Positions 11,602 to 24,300 of a stretch of DNA of 64,000 nucleotides are shown piece by piece. The DNA is taken from the NCBI GenBank assembly GCA_007258455.2, contig VDFB02000001.1, positions 13,439,918-13,503,917 on the forward strand, written 5' to 3'. The notes beneath the pieces are model-generated. The model did no database searches. It was not told where the DNA came from and worked only from the letters and a program-made list of their open reading frames with translations. Both the position numbers and the translations under genes were made by a program. Position 1 is the stretch's first letter. Every line of letters starts with the position of its first letter. Source of the stretch: Sequoia sempervirens. Its lineage: Eukaryota > Streptophyta > Pinopsida > Cupressales > Cupressaceae.

Positions 11602-12831
11602 ATGCTCTATAATCGGTGTCTAGAGGGAATGAATGCAACTCAAAGGAGAGCCTTGAGACTTAAGAGTTCTCATTACATGCTCAAAAGAGGGTTGCTATAC
11701 AAGAATAATTTTGAAGGAGTATACCTGAGATGCCTTGATCATCAAGAGGCTAAACATGTGATCTCTGAGTTTCATGGGAAACATGGCATAGGTCATGGAT
11801 CTGCAAATTCTTTGGCGCACCAGACCCTCCGATCTGGTTATTACTGGCCCTATGTTTTCAAATATTCCCATCAACATGTGAGGACATGTCACATCTATTA
11901 GATTTTTGCACCAAGGGAACGCCATTCAGCCATGCCTTTGCAGCCCGTCTATGAGGTAAGGCCTTTTGCCTAGTGGGCATTGGATTTTATTGGGGTGATT
12001 AATCCAAATTCTTCTACAGGACACAAGTTTATCCTGATTGCCACTGACTACTGCACAAGGTGGACAGAGGCTATACCCTGCAAGAACAACACCACAGAGG
12101 TAGTGTTCAAGTTCCTCACCGAGTGCATCACTACAAGGTTTGGGGTACCCTTCGCGTTGGTATGTGACAATGGCTCTACTTTTTCTTCTGCTGAATTCAT
12201 TTCATGGGCATATGATCACAAAATTGTCTTGAAGTATTCCTCAAATTATTACCAACAAGGTAATGGAGTAGCAGAGTCAACCAATAAGAATCTCTTAGGG
12301 GTAATTAAGAAACTGTTAGAGTATAACCCTAGAGACTGGCATACCCAGCTGAGATTCACATTATGGGTAGATAGGACTAGGATTAAGGCTGCTTTAAACA
12401 CCTCACCATTCAAGCTAGTATATGGCCAAGAGCATGTCTTTCCTATCCATTTGCAAATACCTATCCTTGAGTTCATGCAAAAATTCTACTCTAGTGACAA
12501 TAGGATAGAAGTAAGATTAGTTGCTTTGTTGAAATTAGAAGAACAGAGAGATGCCAAATTGGAACAATTCTTTAGGCACCAGGCTGTTATCAAATGTTGG
12601 TTTGACAAAAGAGCCAAAATCAAAGCTTTTAGGATATCTGACCTTGTATTGTTATGGGATAAAGCTAGTGAAAAGAAGGGCATTCACCAAAAATTTGATA
12701 AACTTTGGTTAGGTCCTTATCAGATTACTGAGATCCTGGGGGACAATGCTTTCAGATTGAGTAGCTTAACTGGAGAACCTATTCCCTTGCCTGTCAATGG
12801 GCAGTTTCTTAAGCATTACTTTGAGTCATAA
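11602..12831 (+). pseudogene. Element A integrase
   Basis: The 11602-11901 part has the zinc-binding HHCC-type region (FHGKHGIGH, HVRTCHIY). After a TAG stop near 11899 and another at about 11971, the catalytic core follows, with D in ALDFIGVI, D in VCDNGSTF and E in NGVAESTNKN, the D,D,E triad. The carboxy part has KLWLGPYQITEIL and ends PVNGQFLKHYF, typical of Gypsy integrase tails. It is open from 11980 to 12831, the longest clean pol segment of A. No chromodomain is visible. Confidence 0.9.
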
Positions 12832-13548
12832 AGCATGACTAATTCTACACTTCTTGTTCTTTATGTAAATAATTTTTATTTATGTAAATAGTTTCCGCTT
12901 TGTGAACAATTTTTGTGTGTAAGTAATTCTGTTCTTTATGTCAATAATCTACTGCTCTTTATGTAATTAATTCGCTCTTTGTTTGCAAATAGTTTGCTGA
13001 CTGTTTGTTTGTCTTTCCTTTTGTCTTTCTGTTTCCCTTGTTTTGTGGTTTATGTTTTGTTTTGTTCTTTGGGGTCGATCTGTCCTTTCCATCTGAAACT
13101 GTGGGTTGTTATCTAAAGTATACTATGGTCACAAGGAGAAAGAGTGGTTTAGATATTTTCAGGTTTGTTGATTGGGTGATTTTGTCTTAAACTTTTGTTT
13201 TATGCCCATTGTCAATAAGAGTTGTGGAACGTTTTGAAAACAAGGTGCAAAGTAAATGACTTTCTTTAGCTCCTCTGAATCTGTCACAAATCCATAAGAT
13301 CATCTCTTCTTGTAATGGTATATTTGTCCTAGGATGATAGTGTTGTAAGATTTGAGTGAAAAATCTGATCTCCCAAAGTGTTGTTATGAGGTCCATGGTA
13401 GTTTTCAACCCAGATCAGATGTTAAACATCTGACATATTGAAAAAGAACTAAATGAAATATTTGAAACTCTATGAGAAACAAAAAGAAAGAGAAAGGAAA
13501 AGAATTATCTAAAGAGAAAAAAGGATTCAATATGAATGGGTGATTCCA
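12832..13548 (+). other. Element A 3' untranslated stretch
   Basis: No gene is visible. The first 170 bases repeat a loose phrase, TTCTTTATGTAAATAAT, about five times. The rest is T-rich and then A-rich filler typical of the long region between pol and the 3' LTR in Tat-like elements. Confidence 0.5.
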
Positions 13549-13663
13549 GTATCTCTACCGGGGCTATGGACGCCTGACTGGCAGTAGAGCAATGCTGTGA
13601 AGAAACTAGAGGTATCTCTGTCGGGGCTATTGACACCTGACTGGCAGCGGAGCAATGCCCAGG
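13549..13663 (+). repeat. Tandem duplication, about 63-bp unit
   Basis: Two head-to-tail copies start GTATCTCT at 13549 and 13612 and share CGGGGCTAT, CTGACTGGCAG and AGCAATGC. No further copies follow. 13664-14329 holds nothing recognisable beyond T-rich sequence. Confidence 0.75.
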
Positions 13664-14329
13664 ATATCATTGCATGATAGCTAAAGGGAATCAACTCATG
13701 TAGCTCAAATCTTGCACATTGTTGTTTCAAAGATGAAGAGAACTTTACAAAAGAGTGATGCACAATCAAGCACACACATAGATTTAGGGCTAGCCATTGA
13801 TTGTTTTACATTTGAGATTCTAGCTCATTCTTGGTTACTAAAACTGACCCAACTCGAGTTGTGATGTTCATGAACCAAAGTTCTGGGTAGCTGAATCCTT
13901 CAGCTTCTTGAAAATGATTAAACCATTTTCCTAGTCGAGTCACCATTTTTTATGCCCTGTATAACCATCCCCATTTTATTTTGGAACAAAATGGGTCTCC
14001 CCTTTTTTTACTTTTGTTGCTTTTGTTTATTTGCTTTGCTCGTGGGGGTTCTTTTGTCTTCTCCCTAAGTTTCTCTTCTGGTTTTGTCAAATTTTGGTTT
14101 TGTTTTAGCTTAATTTGGTTTTCTTCTTGCTAGGGATTCAATGAAATAATTATAAGCAATGGTGTATTTATTATAATGTGTCTTATTTTCTTTTGAGGAC
14201 TAATGCAAACCTTTCTTTTGTAGGATTAGGTTGCACACATGATGATATTTTCCAAGGTAGCTCAGTTGGAATACATTCTTCAGTCCAGTTGGTCACAATT
14301 TTCCTCTAAGAAGAAATTCAGCAAGACCT

Positions 14330-15900
14330 TGTAGATGTCTTGCCGACTACCAGTGCATTCTGTCGATAAGCGTCTATGTTGCCTATCGGCAAGACCCCAG
14401 GGATGTCATAACAAGTGGAAATCATATGTAGGAGTCTATCGGCAGGAGATTTTCATTGTTTCAGCGGCTAAGGAATTCCTATCAGCGAGAGAAATCATCT
14501 CTAGGATGAGGTCACTGTGAACTCTCAATGTCTCACCGATCGGCTCGTGAGTCAACACTTCGTCCAAGCAGGCAATATTCAGCATGTGGTCTTGGCGAAA
14601 TCTTTTGGTCTTGTCGACTAGCGGTAAAAAATGGTACCCAGTGAGAAATCTTTCCATCGATGTAGGTCTCGGTGACTTCGTAAAGTCTCACCAACTACCG
14701 TAGACTGGGCTAGAACTTCGGTAAGATATGTGCCGTTAGTGAGTAGTCTTGCTGAGAAGGGTAAGTCTTGGTGATAGGGGTGTGGTGTCAACAAGAAGTC
14801 TTGCCAATCAAGCAAGCTCTCCCTGAACTCAAGTGAACTCTCAACGAAGCAGGGAGACTTCGATATGAGGTCTCAGCGAAGGGGATGTCTCACCGAAAAG
14901 GTAGGAGGAGCTCAGAGAAAATTAGCACTTGGAAAAGGAAGCCTTGGTCGGTGTAAAGTCTCACTGACCGATGGAAGTCTCAGCGACACGAAGGAAGCTC
15001 ATTGAGAGAAAGGTAGCTTCGGCAAGACGTTTCACCGACGGGGTGAACTCTTGCCGAAGTAAAGTGGTATCAACGAAACGGAGTGGCTTTGACAAGAGGT
15101 CTCACCGAAGGAGATATCTCGGCGAAAGGTCTCGCCGATTATCCCTAGTCTCAGCAACAGGGGAATGCTCACGGCAAAGGATGGCAACATCGCCAAGAAG
15201 TCTCCCTGACCACAGAAAGTCATGCCGACAGAAAGGGGACCCCACTGAAAGAAATGGAGCTCGGCAAAGGATCATACCTTCGCTAAAAGGTCTTGGCAAA
15301 GAAAGAAAGTCTCACCAAAGCAAAAAAGGGCCCAAGCTCGGGGGAATAAAAGGAACTCAGGGAGACTTTGGCGGATGGAGCGGGTTCGGTAAGATGTCTT
15401 GCCGACTCGGTGGTGTCTCAGCGAAGGGAGGTGCTATAAGGGGAACTCGCCATAGCCTCTGGCCGACGTTGAGGGGTCATACTGAAACAAAAGGGGCGGA
15501 GCTCAAGGAGAACAAGAGGAAGTCAGGGAGAGCCCAAACAAAAGAAGAGGCTTCGCCATGAGGTCATAGCGACAAGTGATGGCCTCCCTAACATGAAAAA
15601 TGAGCTCGCCAGAGGATCCTGAGGTTCGTTATGATGTCCCACCGACTAGCGACTATCTTGCCGATGGTTTTTGCGAACTCAATATGATTTATTTAGGTCA
15701 CCGAAGGGTCTTTCTGACTGTCTTATGCTACACCGACAATTGATAAAAGAGGAAAAATCGCATCAGGGAGACATGATTAGTGTCTCACCGACATACGATT
15801 CAATATGGACCACTTTTTACTGCATGAGAATTTTGCATGGCGTATGTCTAACCAATTAGAGTAAGCTCAGGGGGTGGACCAGTAACAGTTTGACCGATTG
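14330..15900 (+). repeat. Degenerate CACCGA-motif array
   Basis: GC-richer than its surroundings. A short phrase such as TCTCACCGA, TCTCAGCGA, TCTTGCCGA or its complement TCGGTGAGA recurs at irregular 20-40 base spacing through the whole stretch, separated by purine-rich spacers. The 196-codon open frame at 14971-15561 is a by-product of this composition. The array lies just before the right LTR of A and may belong to its U3 or to the 3' region. A related stretch in the opposite sense is at 57900-59270. Confidence 0.6.
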
Positions 15901-15992
15901 ACCATCCCTGTGTAAGAAGACCAACAGAATACAGGGGGGATGGATTCATTCTGAGGTCAAGGAGGCTATGGATCGGCTCAGATAAAATGTTC

Positions 15993-17214
15993 AAATCTAT
16001 AGGGAGGCCCAATGATGTTCCAGAAGGCAGTCAACCTGCAACAAAAATCTAGAACATGAAGGAAGCTGAAGGAAGGATCTGTGACTCACAGGGACAACTA
16101 TAGTGACCATCGGCGGAAGCAGATCAATATTAATGGTGGTACTTTGGAGCATTCAAGGCAAATTTTAGAAAGAGTTCGAGTATGCATGGAGACAGAAGAA
16201 TTAATGTTGCAGCTGAAAAGAATCTATAGATTATCCTCAGACCAAGCTGTCATTAGCATGGACAGTAGGGCTCTACATTGAATGCGGTATTGACTCTTCT
16301 CGGAAAGATCCAAGAGCCAACTCTCCTAGAAGTAGATATTCTGTAAACCCTAATACAAAGGGACAACGCATTCTTTTGGTGCACTCTATATATATATATG
16401 GAATTCTTGCCTCTTTAAAAAAGGTTGGAACTAGTAGTGAAGGAAAGAGGAACAAAGTTAGATACATAGAAGTTAGCAGAAATACAAGAGATAGAACTAC
16501 ATCCTGATTCTTTTTAATAGGATCCTCTTTTGTTTTCTTAGTTAACAGTTAGATTCAGAATAGTCTGCAATGTATTTTCAAGTGTTCTTAATATAAATGG
16601 AAACAATTTGGAGTTATATATTTTCTGTACACTGGTGATTGTGCCAACTTTGTAATTGTTGTTTATCTCTTTCACTAATAGTAGAAGCAACTAGATCTTA
16701 ATCTACTTCAGATTGTGTTTCAAAATGGTGTTTGTCTACAATTGATCATTTGATTTGTGAAATCTTCAAGGAGTGGAATGTTATTTTGTGTTTTATCTAA
16801 ATGGTAACTTAAAATATGTTATTTGAATTAGCACTGTGAATGAAAGAGGTTGTGTGTCAATCACAAGTTTACTTTGTTCTACAATTTTAGTTTACAATTC
16901 CTTGAAGGATAACAAGTCTGGTTAAGATAGGTGAATCATTATTCTTTTCTATCATAAAGCTCTGACCCATCTTTTTACATTTCTTTAAAACCCCTGGTTA
17001 GAGTAGGTTTAAATTCATGCTTGATCTTAGAACAATCCAGAAGCTCACACCAGCAGGCCCCTTGAACATTATTGTTACATCAACCACTGAGGGACATCAG
17101 CACAATTGAGAACCAACTATAAAGACCTTGGGAGTTAAGATATCCATGTGTTGTCTTTCTCTTTCAGGAGAAGCAGAATAACATTATTTTGTTTGCATGT
17201 TGTTGTTTCAAAAG
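15993..17214 (+). repeat. Right (3') LTR of element A
   Basis: Matches 1-1220. A purine run ACAGGGGGGA at 15931-15940, followed by TGGATTC, is a possible polypurine tract and LTR start, which would make the LTR about 1.27 kb. The left copy begins outside the window, so this cannot be confirmed here. Confidence 0.85.
16387..16399 (+). promoter_or_regulatory. TATA box of element A right LTR
   Basis: Same site as 395-405, with one more TA repeat. Confidence 0.5.
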
Positions 17215-18240
17215 GACCATCAGCAATAGTATCAGAAAAGATGCATTGCATTGACTAGTTCTTTTAGAGGAATACCGACCATAAATTATAATCCATATGC
17301 ACCAGAACCATACACATAGGTGATTATGTAAGGACCTAACCAATTAGGGCTAAATTTCCCCTTTTGATTAGGTGATGCATTTACATTACTCTAGTTCTTA
17401 TAGAGAATAAGATCACCCACCTTAAAGGTAAGAGAAAGAACACCTTGTTTATAATGTTTAGAAACATATTTTTGATAAGCTTGAAGATGGTTGAGGGCCT
17501 ATAATCAGTGCTCATCAATCAACTCAAGATGATTTGGACATTTAGCATGATTAGTGTCATCATTAATTAATCCTTTAAGGGAAACATGTAGAGACAAAAT
17601 TTCCAACTCTAAAGGCATAATAGCCTCAACACCATACACAAGGTTGTGCAGGTTTGTACTCATACTCATATAAAAACTTGTGTGATAAGCCCATAAGGCA
17701 TAAGTCAATTGAGTATGCCAATCTTTATTGTGTTTATTCACTATTTTTTGAAGAATTAGTTCAATAATTTTATTCGAGACTTCTACTTGGCCATTAGATT
17801 GAGGATAGTATGGTGTAGAAAATTTATGTTGAATGTAAAATTTATCTAAGAATTTTTTTACCTCTTTATTCTTAAATGAAGTACCATTGTCAAAAATAAG
17901 GGTAGAAGGAAATTCAAAGTGAGCAATACTGTTATTTAGAAAAAATCTATAGATTGCTTCAGTGTTAGTGGATTGAAGTGGAATAGCTTCAACCCATTTC
18001 ATAAAGTAATCAATAGCTTTGATGGTGAAGGTATGTCCCTTAGAAGAAGGAGGTGATATTTTCTCAATAATATCCAACTCTCATTTTGTGAATGGCTAAG
18101 GAGAGGTTTGATTAAGGAGCTCTTGTGTGGGAGTTTAGATAAGATTACTATGTTGTTAGCATTGAGGGCATTTCTTGAAAAAGGAAAAGGATTCTTGCTC
18201 CATTATTTTCCAATAATATCCCATATGAATTAATTTACAT
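17215..18240 (-). pseudogene. Element B integrase
   Basis: The 17505-18077 segment is an open integrase core: D in AIDYFMKWVEAIP (the usual first Asp region), D in IFDNGTSF, and E in QVEVSNKIIE, close to the D,D,E triad. Upstream on the minus strand (18078-18240) a CPQC pair belongs to the zinc-binding domain, broken by stops. Downstream (17215-17500) a degraded WLGPYIITYVYGSGAY block marks the carboxy domain, after which element A's LTR begins. It is a decayed cDNA-insertion enzyme with no chromodomain visible. Confidence 0.85.
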
Positions 18241-18722
18241 ACTAAGGATTTATCATCAAATTTCCCCCTTAAAGCTCGAATGAGCTTCTTGAAGGGAAAG
18301 GGGTATTTATGTCATAGTGAGACATCGAAGAAGACAATCATTGTAATATTTTTGATAAAGAATATTAGACAAAATAATGTATCAAGCTAAAACCTTTCAT
18401 ATCTGAACATGGGTATATTTAGTCACATCATTGGGAAAACTTCCAGTCTTTAGATAATTGTAGATATGAGAATACCATTCCCCTTATTCTATGTGAGCAC
18501 ACACAAGACTATTAGGTTTAGGTTGATCTGAGACAATGGGAGAGTGGAGAATTTGAACCACAAGGTGGTACTCATCTATACCATCATCTGAGGGACAAGG
18601 AAAGTTGTGCTTCCCATTGCATCTATGTGGTGATTTTCTCTCTTAGGGACACTATCTATGGTAAAATAAGAGAATCAAACAAGCAAGGATAAAGCCAAAT
18701 CCCTATACTAATATAGCTTGCT

Positions 18723-19560
18723 CTACTTAGCTTGATACACTACTATAATCTGATTTACAATAAGCTCAAAATCACCATGAATGCATATATGTTTGATATT
18801 TAATGCTATTGTAGCACGTAATCCAACAAGAAGGGCTTCATAGTCAATAATGTTATTTTTATAATGAAATTGTAATTGAAAAGATAGAGGAACCAACTTC
18901 CCTTCGAGTGAGTTTAAAACCACACTTGCCCTGAAGCCGATTTGACATCTTGATCCATTGAAATACATTTCCCACATAGGTTCCTGATCCAATGAAAATA
19001 TATTTTCATCTATAAATAAGTCCAAATTAGGAAAGGAATGAGATGAGGGAGCTTCTACCAATTGATCAGCAACAACTTGTCCTTTGATGTCTTTTTGATT
19101 TACGAACTTAGTATCAAACTCAAAGAGAAACATTATCCATTTTGCTAGCCTTCCAAAGAGATAAGTTCTAGTAAATAGGTTTTGAAGAAGATCACATTTC
19201 ACAATCACATGAGTCTCTGCATTGAGGAGATAATTTTGTAACTTTTGCATTGCAAAATAAGAGTGAGACACTATTTCTCCATAGTAGAGTACCGAGTTTC
19301 ATAATCAACTAGAATACGACTAATGTAGTAGATTGCTCTTTATTTACCATCATCATCATGTTGAGCTAATAGAGCTACTAAAGCATGAGGGGATTCATAA
19401 ATTTAAAGTAAAAATAGTTTATCTTGCATAGCCAACATCAAGATGGGAGGATTAGCTAAATAACTCTTCAAAGATTCAAAATATTTGTCACATTCATCAT
19501 CCCATTGAAAACATACATCTTTCTTCAACAAGTGCATGAATGGAAAGGTACAATAAGCTA
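18723..19560 (-). pseudogene. Element B native and extra RNase H
   Basis: In the minus-strand frame at 18723-19271 the first hundred residues are the end of the native Gypsy RNase H (GRLAKWIMFLFEFD, then GQVVADQL). From about 18974 the extra RNase H starts with WEMYFNGS (Asp of the usual FDGS replaced by Asn), continues with IDYEALLVGL and HGDFELIVNQI. 19272-19560 holds broken remains of the native domain. Order native then extra then integrase is the standard Tat arrangement and differs from elements A, C and E here. The Asp to Asn change would inactivate the extra domain. Confidence 0.82.
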
Positions 19561-19561
19561 A

Positions 19562-19688
19562 TTAAAATATGAATCTATGAATTGATTGAATCTTCCCTTG
19601 CAATCTATGCAGTTGAGAGATGTTCTTAGGTGGAGGCATGTTAAAAATTGTGTCAATCTTATTTGTATCGACTTTGATTCCTCGATGG
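19562..19688 (-). pseudogene. Element B RT, distal fragment
   Basis: Minus-strand frame with RGIKVDTNKID and MPPPKNISQLHRLQGK, the block that follows the FIVS motif in Gypsy RT. The preceding half is 6.45 kb away at 26148 onward; insertion X separates the two. The bases GATGG at 19684-19688 are the left copy of X's target duplication. Confidence 0.85.
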
Positions 19689-21392
19689 TTTTGTGCAGAT
19701 TTTCGCACACATGCCCCACTAAAAGCATGGAGCCACCTTTTTCTTTTGTTCCTATTGTTTTCGCCCTTCAATTTTGAGGATTCTCATGCTTAGGAATGTG
19801 CTTGGAGGTTTATCTTGCTTGCATTGGTGATCCCTATATGATATTGATTGAAAATCTCAAGTTTTGGACTCATTCCGGGTTTTTCACTGCTCTCGGGAAA
19901 ATCCACTCCTAGTGGAATTCCTCAAATACACCGAAAACCCGGTGGTAGTTGCTTTACAATGTGATTCAGAGATTGTAAGCCTTTGTGGAATTTTGTGGTG
20001 GCCGGATTTCTCTGAAGTTTTGTCGCCCTATCGGATTCCTGGATTTTGGTTTTGTCAATCTTGTCCACTGCATTAATGCTCCTTTGTACGATTTCCTCAG
20101 CATGTATTTAATCGATTTTGGGGAGTTTTATGCCATTTATTTTTATCATCACTCACTTTCTATTGATCTAAGTTGCTTGATCCTAAGTGCTTGGCTAGAT
20201 TTGGTGTATTGAATTTGTAAGTTCTTGGATTTGGTGGTGATTTTCCTAGGCGTCATCATAATTGTTGTCGTTTGTTGGGCACTGAAGATTGTTATTTGTC
20301 ATTACTATAATCAACTCTCACTTCATCAATGGTATGTACGTGTTTCCTTTCTTTTTATTGTTGAATGTGAATGTTTCTTTCGCATTTTGGGTGTGCTTGG
20401 AGTTCAAATTCTTGCATGTTTGGGCGTTGAGTATCTTGAAGCTAGGGTTATTTGATTATGTTAGAGTGACGATCCCAAGTGAGTTTATGAGCTTGTCTTT
20501 TGATTTCATCATGAGGTAGCTTGCTTGCATAGGCCATAATGAACCTTCTATAAACCTAGAAAATGAATAAGTTGAGCCCAAGCTTATCCTGCACATTCAT
20601 GGAAAAAATTTAGGGTTTTTTGCCTAGGGCATCACCAATCCCTCTCGATTTACTTTAGGAAGAGTTTTGAATTCAAAGATGACCTATAGGAGGTTTAAAT
20701 CAAGCTAGTTGCAAGCCTAGGATCCTTAAATTTGTGATTGTTTGATCAATTTGAGTGAATTCACAAGAAAACATTGGCATTCGGTATTTCAAAGGCTTCG
20801 TGGAATTCCTTAACTGCCATAATTTCCTGACTTTTTGTTTTCTCTTTGTTTTCCTGAAATATGTAGTGATCCAGATTTTTGTTTGCTTCATGGATTTTCG
20901 TTCCCTCTAGATTTTCCTGAAATTTCCTTTGTCTCTTCATTTTCTCAGAATTCGTAGACTATTGCGGTTTTTGCGGATTTTCATCTTGGGTGGAATTCTC
21001 TGAAACTTTGTTGAAAATGAAGAACTGAGACGTAGCATGATTTATTAGCTTGTGATTATGCATTGAATGGTCAATTTGAGTTATTTAAAGATGTATCATG
21101 TTTTTTCTTAGTTAATGACAGTCGATCAAATGACTAATTGATTTCTTTTGTTTTTATTTTGCTAGAATCCGCCTGGTTGGGAATTTTCTGAAATTCCTCT
21201 TTGCCCTGGATTCTACAAGAGGATTGAAAGCCCGAACTTTGAGATGATTAGTTTTTATGAGGTTTTAGAGAATTTTTCTTATCATGGGACTTATATCAAG
21301 GATGAATAGGCCATTTTTGATTGATTAAATCGTGTTCCACGTGATCTTTATTATGGTTTCTTTGTCGAATGTAGGCTGAGTCAAGTAAGGTA
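19689..21392 (+). other. Leader region of insertion X
   Basis: No gene. A loose phrase, GGATTTTC or GGAATTCTCTGAAA, recurs near 19910, 20007, 20893, 20990 and 21178. Short open frames at 19864-20519 look like chance. Confidence 0.45.
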
Positions 21393-24300
21393 GTGACAAA
21401 TGGAACCAAGGGTAGAGTGATGGATCCAAGTGCAGAAGGGTCTTCTGTTTCTGAGGCAGAAAGAATCAAGATGGATATTAAGAGCAGAATTCCTAAGAGC
21501 AAGCTTACTTCTATCTGGTCAAAGGTAACTGTTACAAATGTTGGATTGTGGGACTATGAAGAATTCAAGACAAGGATGGTAGCACATGACCTTCCTTTGT
21601 TGGCCAAAAGGACATTGGAATCAAGGTTGGCACATGTAGCTGGATTTCCTCCTACAATGCAGTGTTATGAATTGGTGCTCGAGTGTGCTAGACATTATGA
21701 CAGGGGTACACAGAGGATAGTTGGTCCCCAAGGGAGAATTGTGGTGAATCTAAATCATGTGTCCATAGCCCAAACCTTTGACATGCTTGAAAAATCTCAT
21801 GTGGTGGCTTTTGATATGGATATGGAAAAGAAGTTCTTTGAGGAAGATACCATCAATTCCCAGCAAGTTGTCAATTCCTGGTTGGAGAAGCCCAAATCCC
21901 ACTTTTCTAAGCTACCCAAGCAACTATTTAGAGCTAAATTCAAGTAGGAATACTATGATGTTATCACCCTTCTCAGTAGGGTGGTAGGGTTGAAGAGTGA
22001 AAGAATGTTTGAAAATTGGATGTTCTATGTCATAGTGAGGATGGAACAAAAGACTAACTATCATTGGGCAGGCATAATAAGTGCCATGATTCATGAACAT
22101 ATGTGTAATGTCCTACAAACTAAGAGTTTCACAATGAATTCTTACATGTTCTATGCCTTAGCTAGATTTCATCCATATAATGGACTAAGCACAAGAGCTT
22201 TGTTTAGACAAGATGTAATTTATGAGGTTTAACCACAACTACACCTGGGTAACTCAAGGTATAGGAGGGTGAATGATGCATTCACCATGTGCATCACTAG
22301 GTTTCTCCAAGGTGCAGAGCATGTAAGGATATCTGACAGTGACAAGGAGTTAATCAAAAGGTATGGGGCTTGGTTCATACAGTTCCCCACCTTTTCGTAT
22401 ATAAGGACCGATGGTTGTCAGAGGGCTCCGTATAGACTTCCTAAGTATCCCACAGATCACATTACACTTCTAGAGGTCACAAGGAAAATATGTGATTTTG
22501 ATGCAATTGTGAAGAAGGATAAGCATAAGACTGGATTCAATGGAGATTTTCCTCTGAGGATAGGCACTAATAAGGCACACCCTTCTATTAATTTGCCCTA
22601 TGCTTCTGAAGAAGAAATGAGAACTCTTGGGTTATCTTTTCATTCCAAGAGATCTAGGCCTGATAGGACCGATGAAGCACAAAAGAAGGCCAATAGGGAA
22701 TATAGCCACAAGGATGATATAGAAGATTATTGGGCCAATTGCAGTGATGAATTTGAGATTAGAAGGAAGAAGTTTTCTAGGCTACCTGTTAACTTGGTTT
22801 GGCTATATAATGTGAAGGCCATTCCAGACCAAGTTCAAGATGATGGAGATTTGATTCAGGGTCATGATTATGAGGTAGTGAAGGATAAACCAATGGGAGA
22901 AATAAACTGGTTGGAGGAAGAGAAAATAGAGTTAGAGCAGCTTATGACTCTGGTTCAATTAAATATACAAAGTTGTGGCTCAAGCATAAGATGTGGGAAC
23001 TGGAAAGTGAAGGTGTCCAGTGCACCTATGATCTAATTGGAGACTTGGAGTCTCATTCCACTTCTGAGGAGTTAGTTGAGCAGGATCCAAAGGGTAAGGA
23101 GAAGGTGAGCTCTCCTTTTAAGATAAAGATTAAATATGTTTAGGCAGAGGAGGTGCAAGAGGTAGAAAAGCAAAGAAATCCTATTGCAAAGAAGAGGAAA
23201 CATATTTCAACAAAGAAATCAGCAAAGGATGAGGCTAAAAAGGAAGATAAAGCAGCTGGTGCTTCTATGCCAAAGAGGAGAAGGATAGTGAGATTATCAC
23301 AGAAGGAGAAGGAAACCTCCAAGGTAGGGGAGGAGGTTAGCCCACCAGTAATAAATGTAGAGAGCTCAGGAGAAAGAACATAGGTATATACAAGGAGATC
23401 AAGAACTCCTTCTCCTAAGGATAGTGTGTCGAGGAAGGATGCTCCTCTATTCATTCCTGCTATAGAACAACATGATAATATTTCCCCTTCCCATGAAGCT
23501 CACAATGAACCAGGTGAATCCAAAGAGGTAGAAAGCCATCAAGATCCAGAGGAAGAATAATTTTAGGAATGTGAGCTCTATAGTGCTGAGGCAAAAATAG
23601 AGAAGGTGTTGCGGTCTCCTCTGGTAACTTATGAGGACTCACCTATGAGAGGTGAAGAGGATACACCTCCTCAAAGGGAAGTACAGGAAAAACTCCTTCA
23701 CTGGTGCATTAGGAAGAAGAACATGATAAGAGAGAAGAGGGTAAAGTTGATTAGACTCCTGGGAGGCAATATTTGCATGAAGAAGCATCCAAGGATCATC
23801 AAGATACAGTTGGATGGGGTAGTGTGCAGTCAGATCCTGCAGTACCTGCTTGGTTAGATAGAGAATTGAAGAGTAAGCAGATTGGCATAGATGATACTCC
23901 TCCCAATTAGGATGAATTATTGGGGAATATAGGAAAAGGTAAAGCAAAGAAGAGAGCCAAGGTTATCTCAAAGATTGAGAGGGATGAAGCAAATAACAGG
24001 GTGGTCCACATTGCTACTCCTACTTCTGATAAGAATAGAGATGATGTAACTGGTAGTGACTAAAATGTGCAGACTATCAATCTAGGTCCTACATGGAATA
24101 GGAGATTGAAGAGTATGAAGGCTCTAGTGCTGTAATCTTGGGTAGATTGAGGAAGGAAGTGCAAACCAAGCAAGAATTGAAGAGGGAGAATGAGAAATTA
24201 AAGAATTACTCGCAAGATTTAATGAAGCCCTTGCAATCCATTAGTTCCTCATCATCTGTTGCAAGCTTTTTTCCACAAGAAACCATAACTGAGCTAGAAA

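Larger units (their letters stand above)
1..17214 (+). mobile_element. Gypsy (Tat-like) LTR retrotransposon A
   Basis: A 1.2-kb direct repeat (1-1220 and 15993-17214, about 95% alike by eye) brackets a plus-strand Gypsy coding region at 6131-12831. Domains in order are gag, aspartic protease, an extra RNase H, reverse transcriptase, the normal RNase H and integrase. Integrase after RT marks Ty3/gypsy, and the extra RNase H and long LTR/3' region suggest the Tat group. A Copia element (1221-6099) is inserted at the inner edge of the left LTR. The coding region is dead: 13 in-frame stops before 11050 and a frameshift near 11060. The left end lies outside the window. A appears inserted into element B, because B's integrase end abuts A's right LTR at about 17215. 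Confidence 0.85.

Noticed and set aside
14971..15561. 196-codon open frame rich in Arg and Lys
   Set aside because: It lies wholly in the CACCGA-type array, its composition follows the repeated phrase, and it has no start context or domain.
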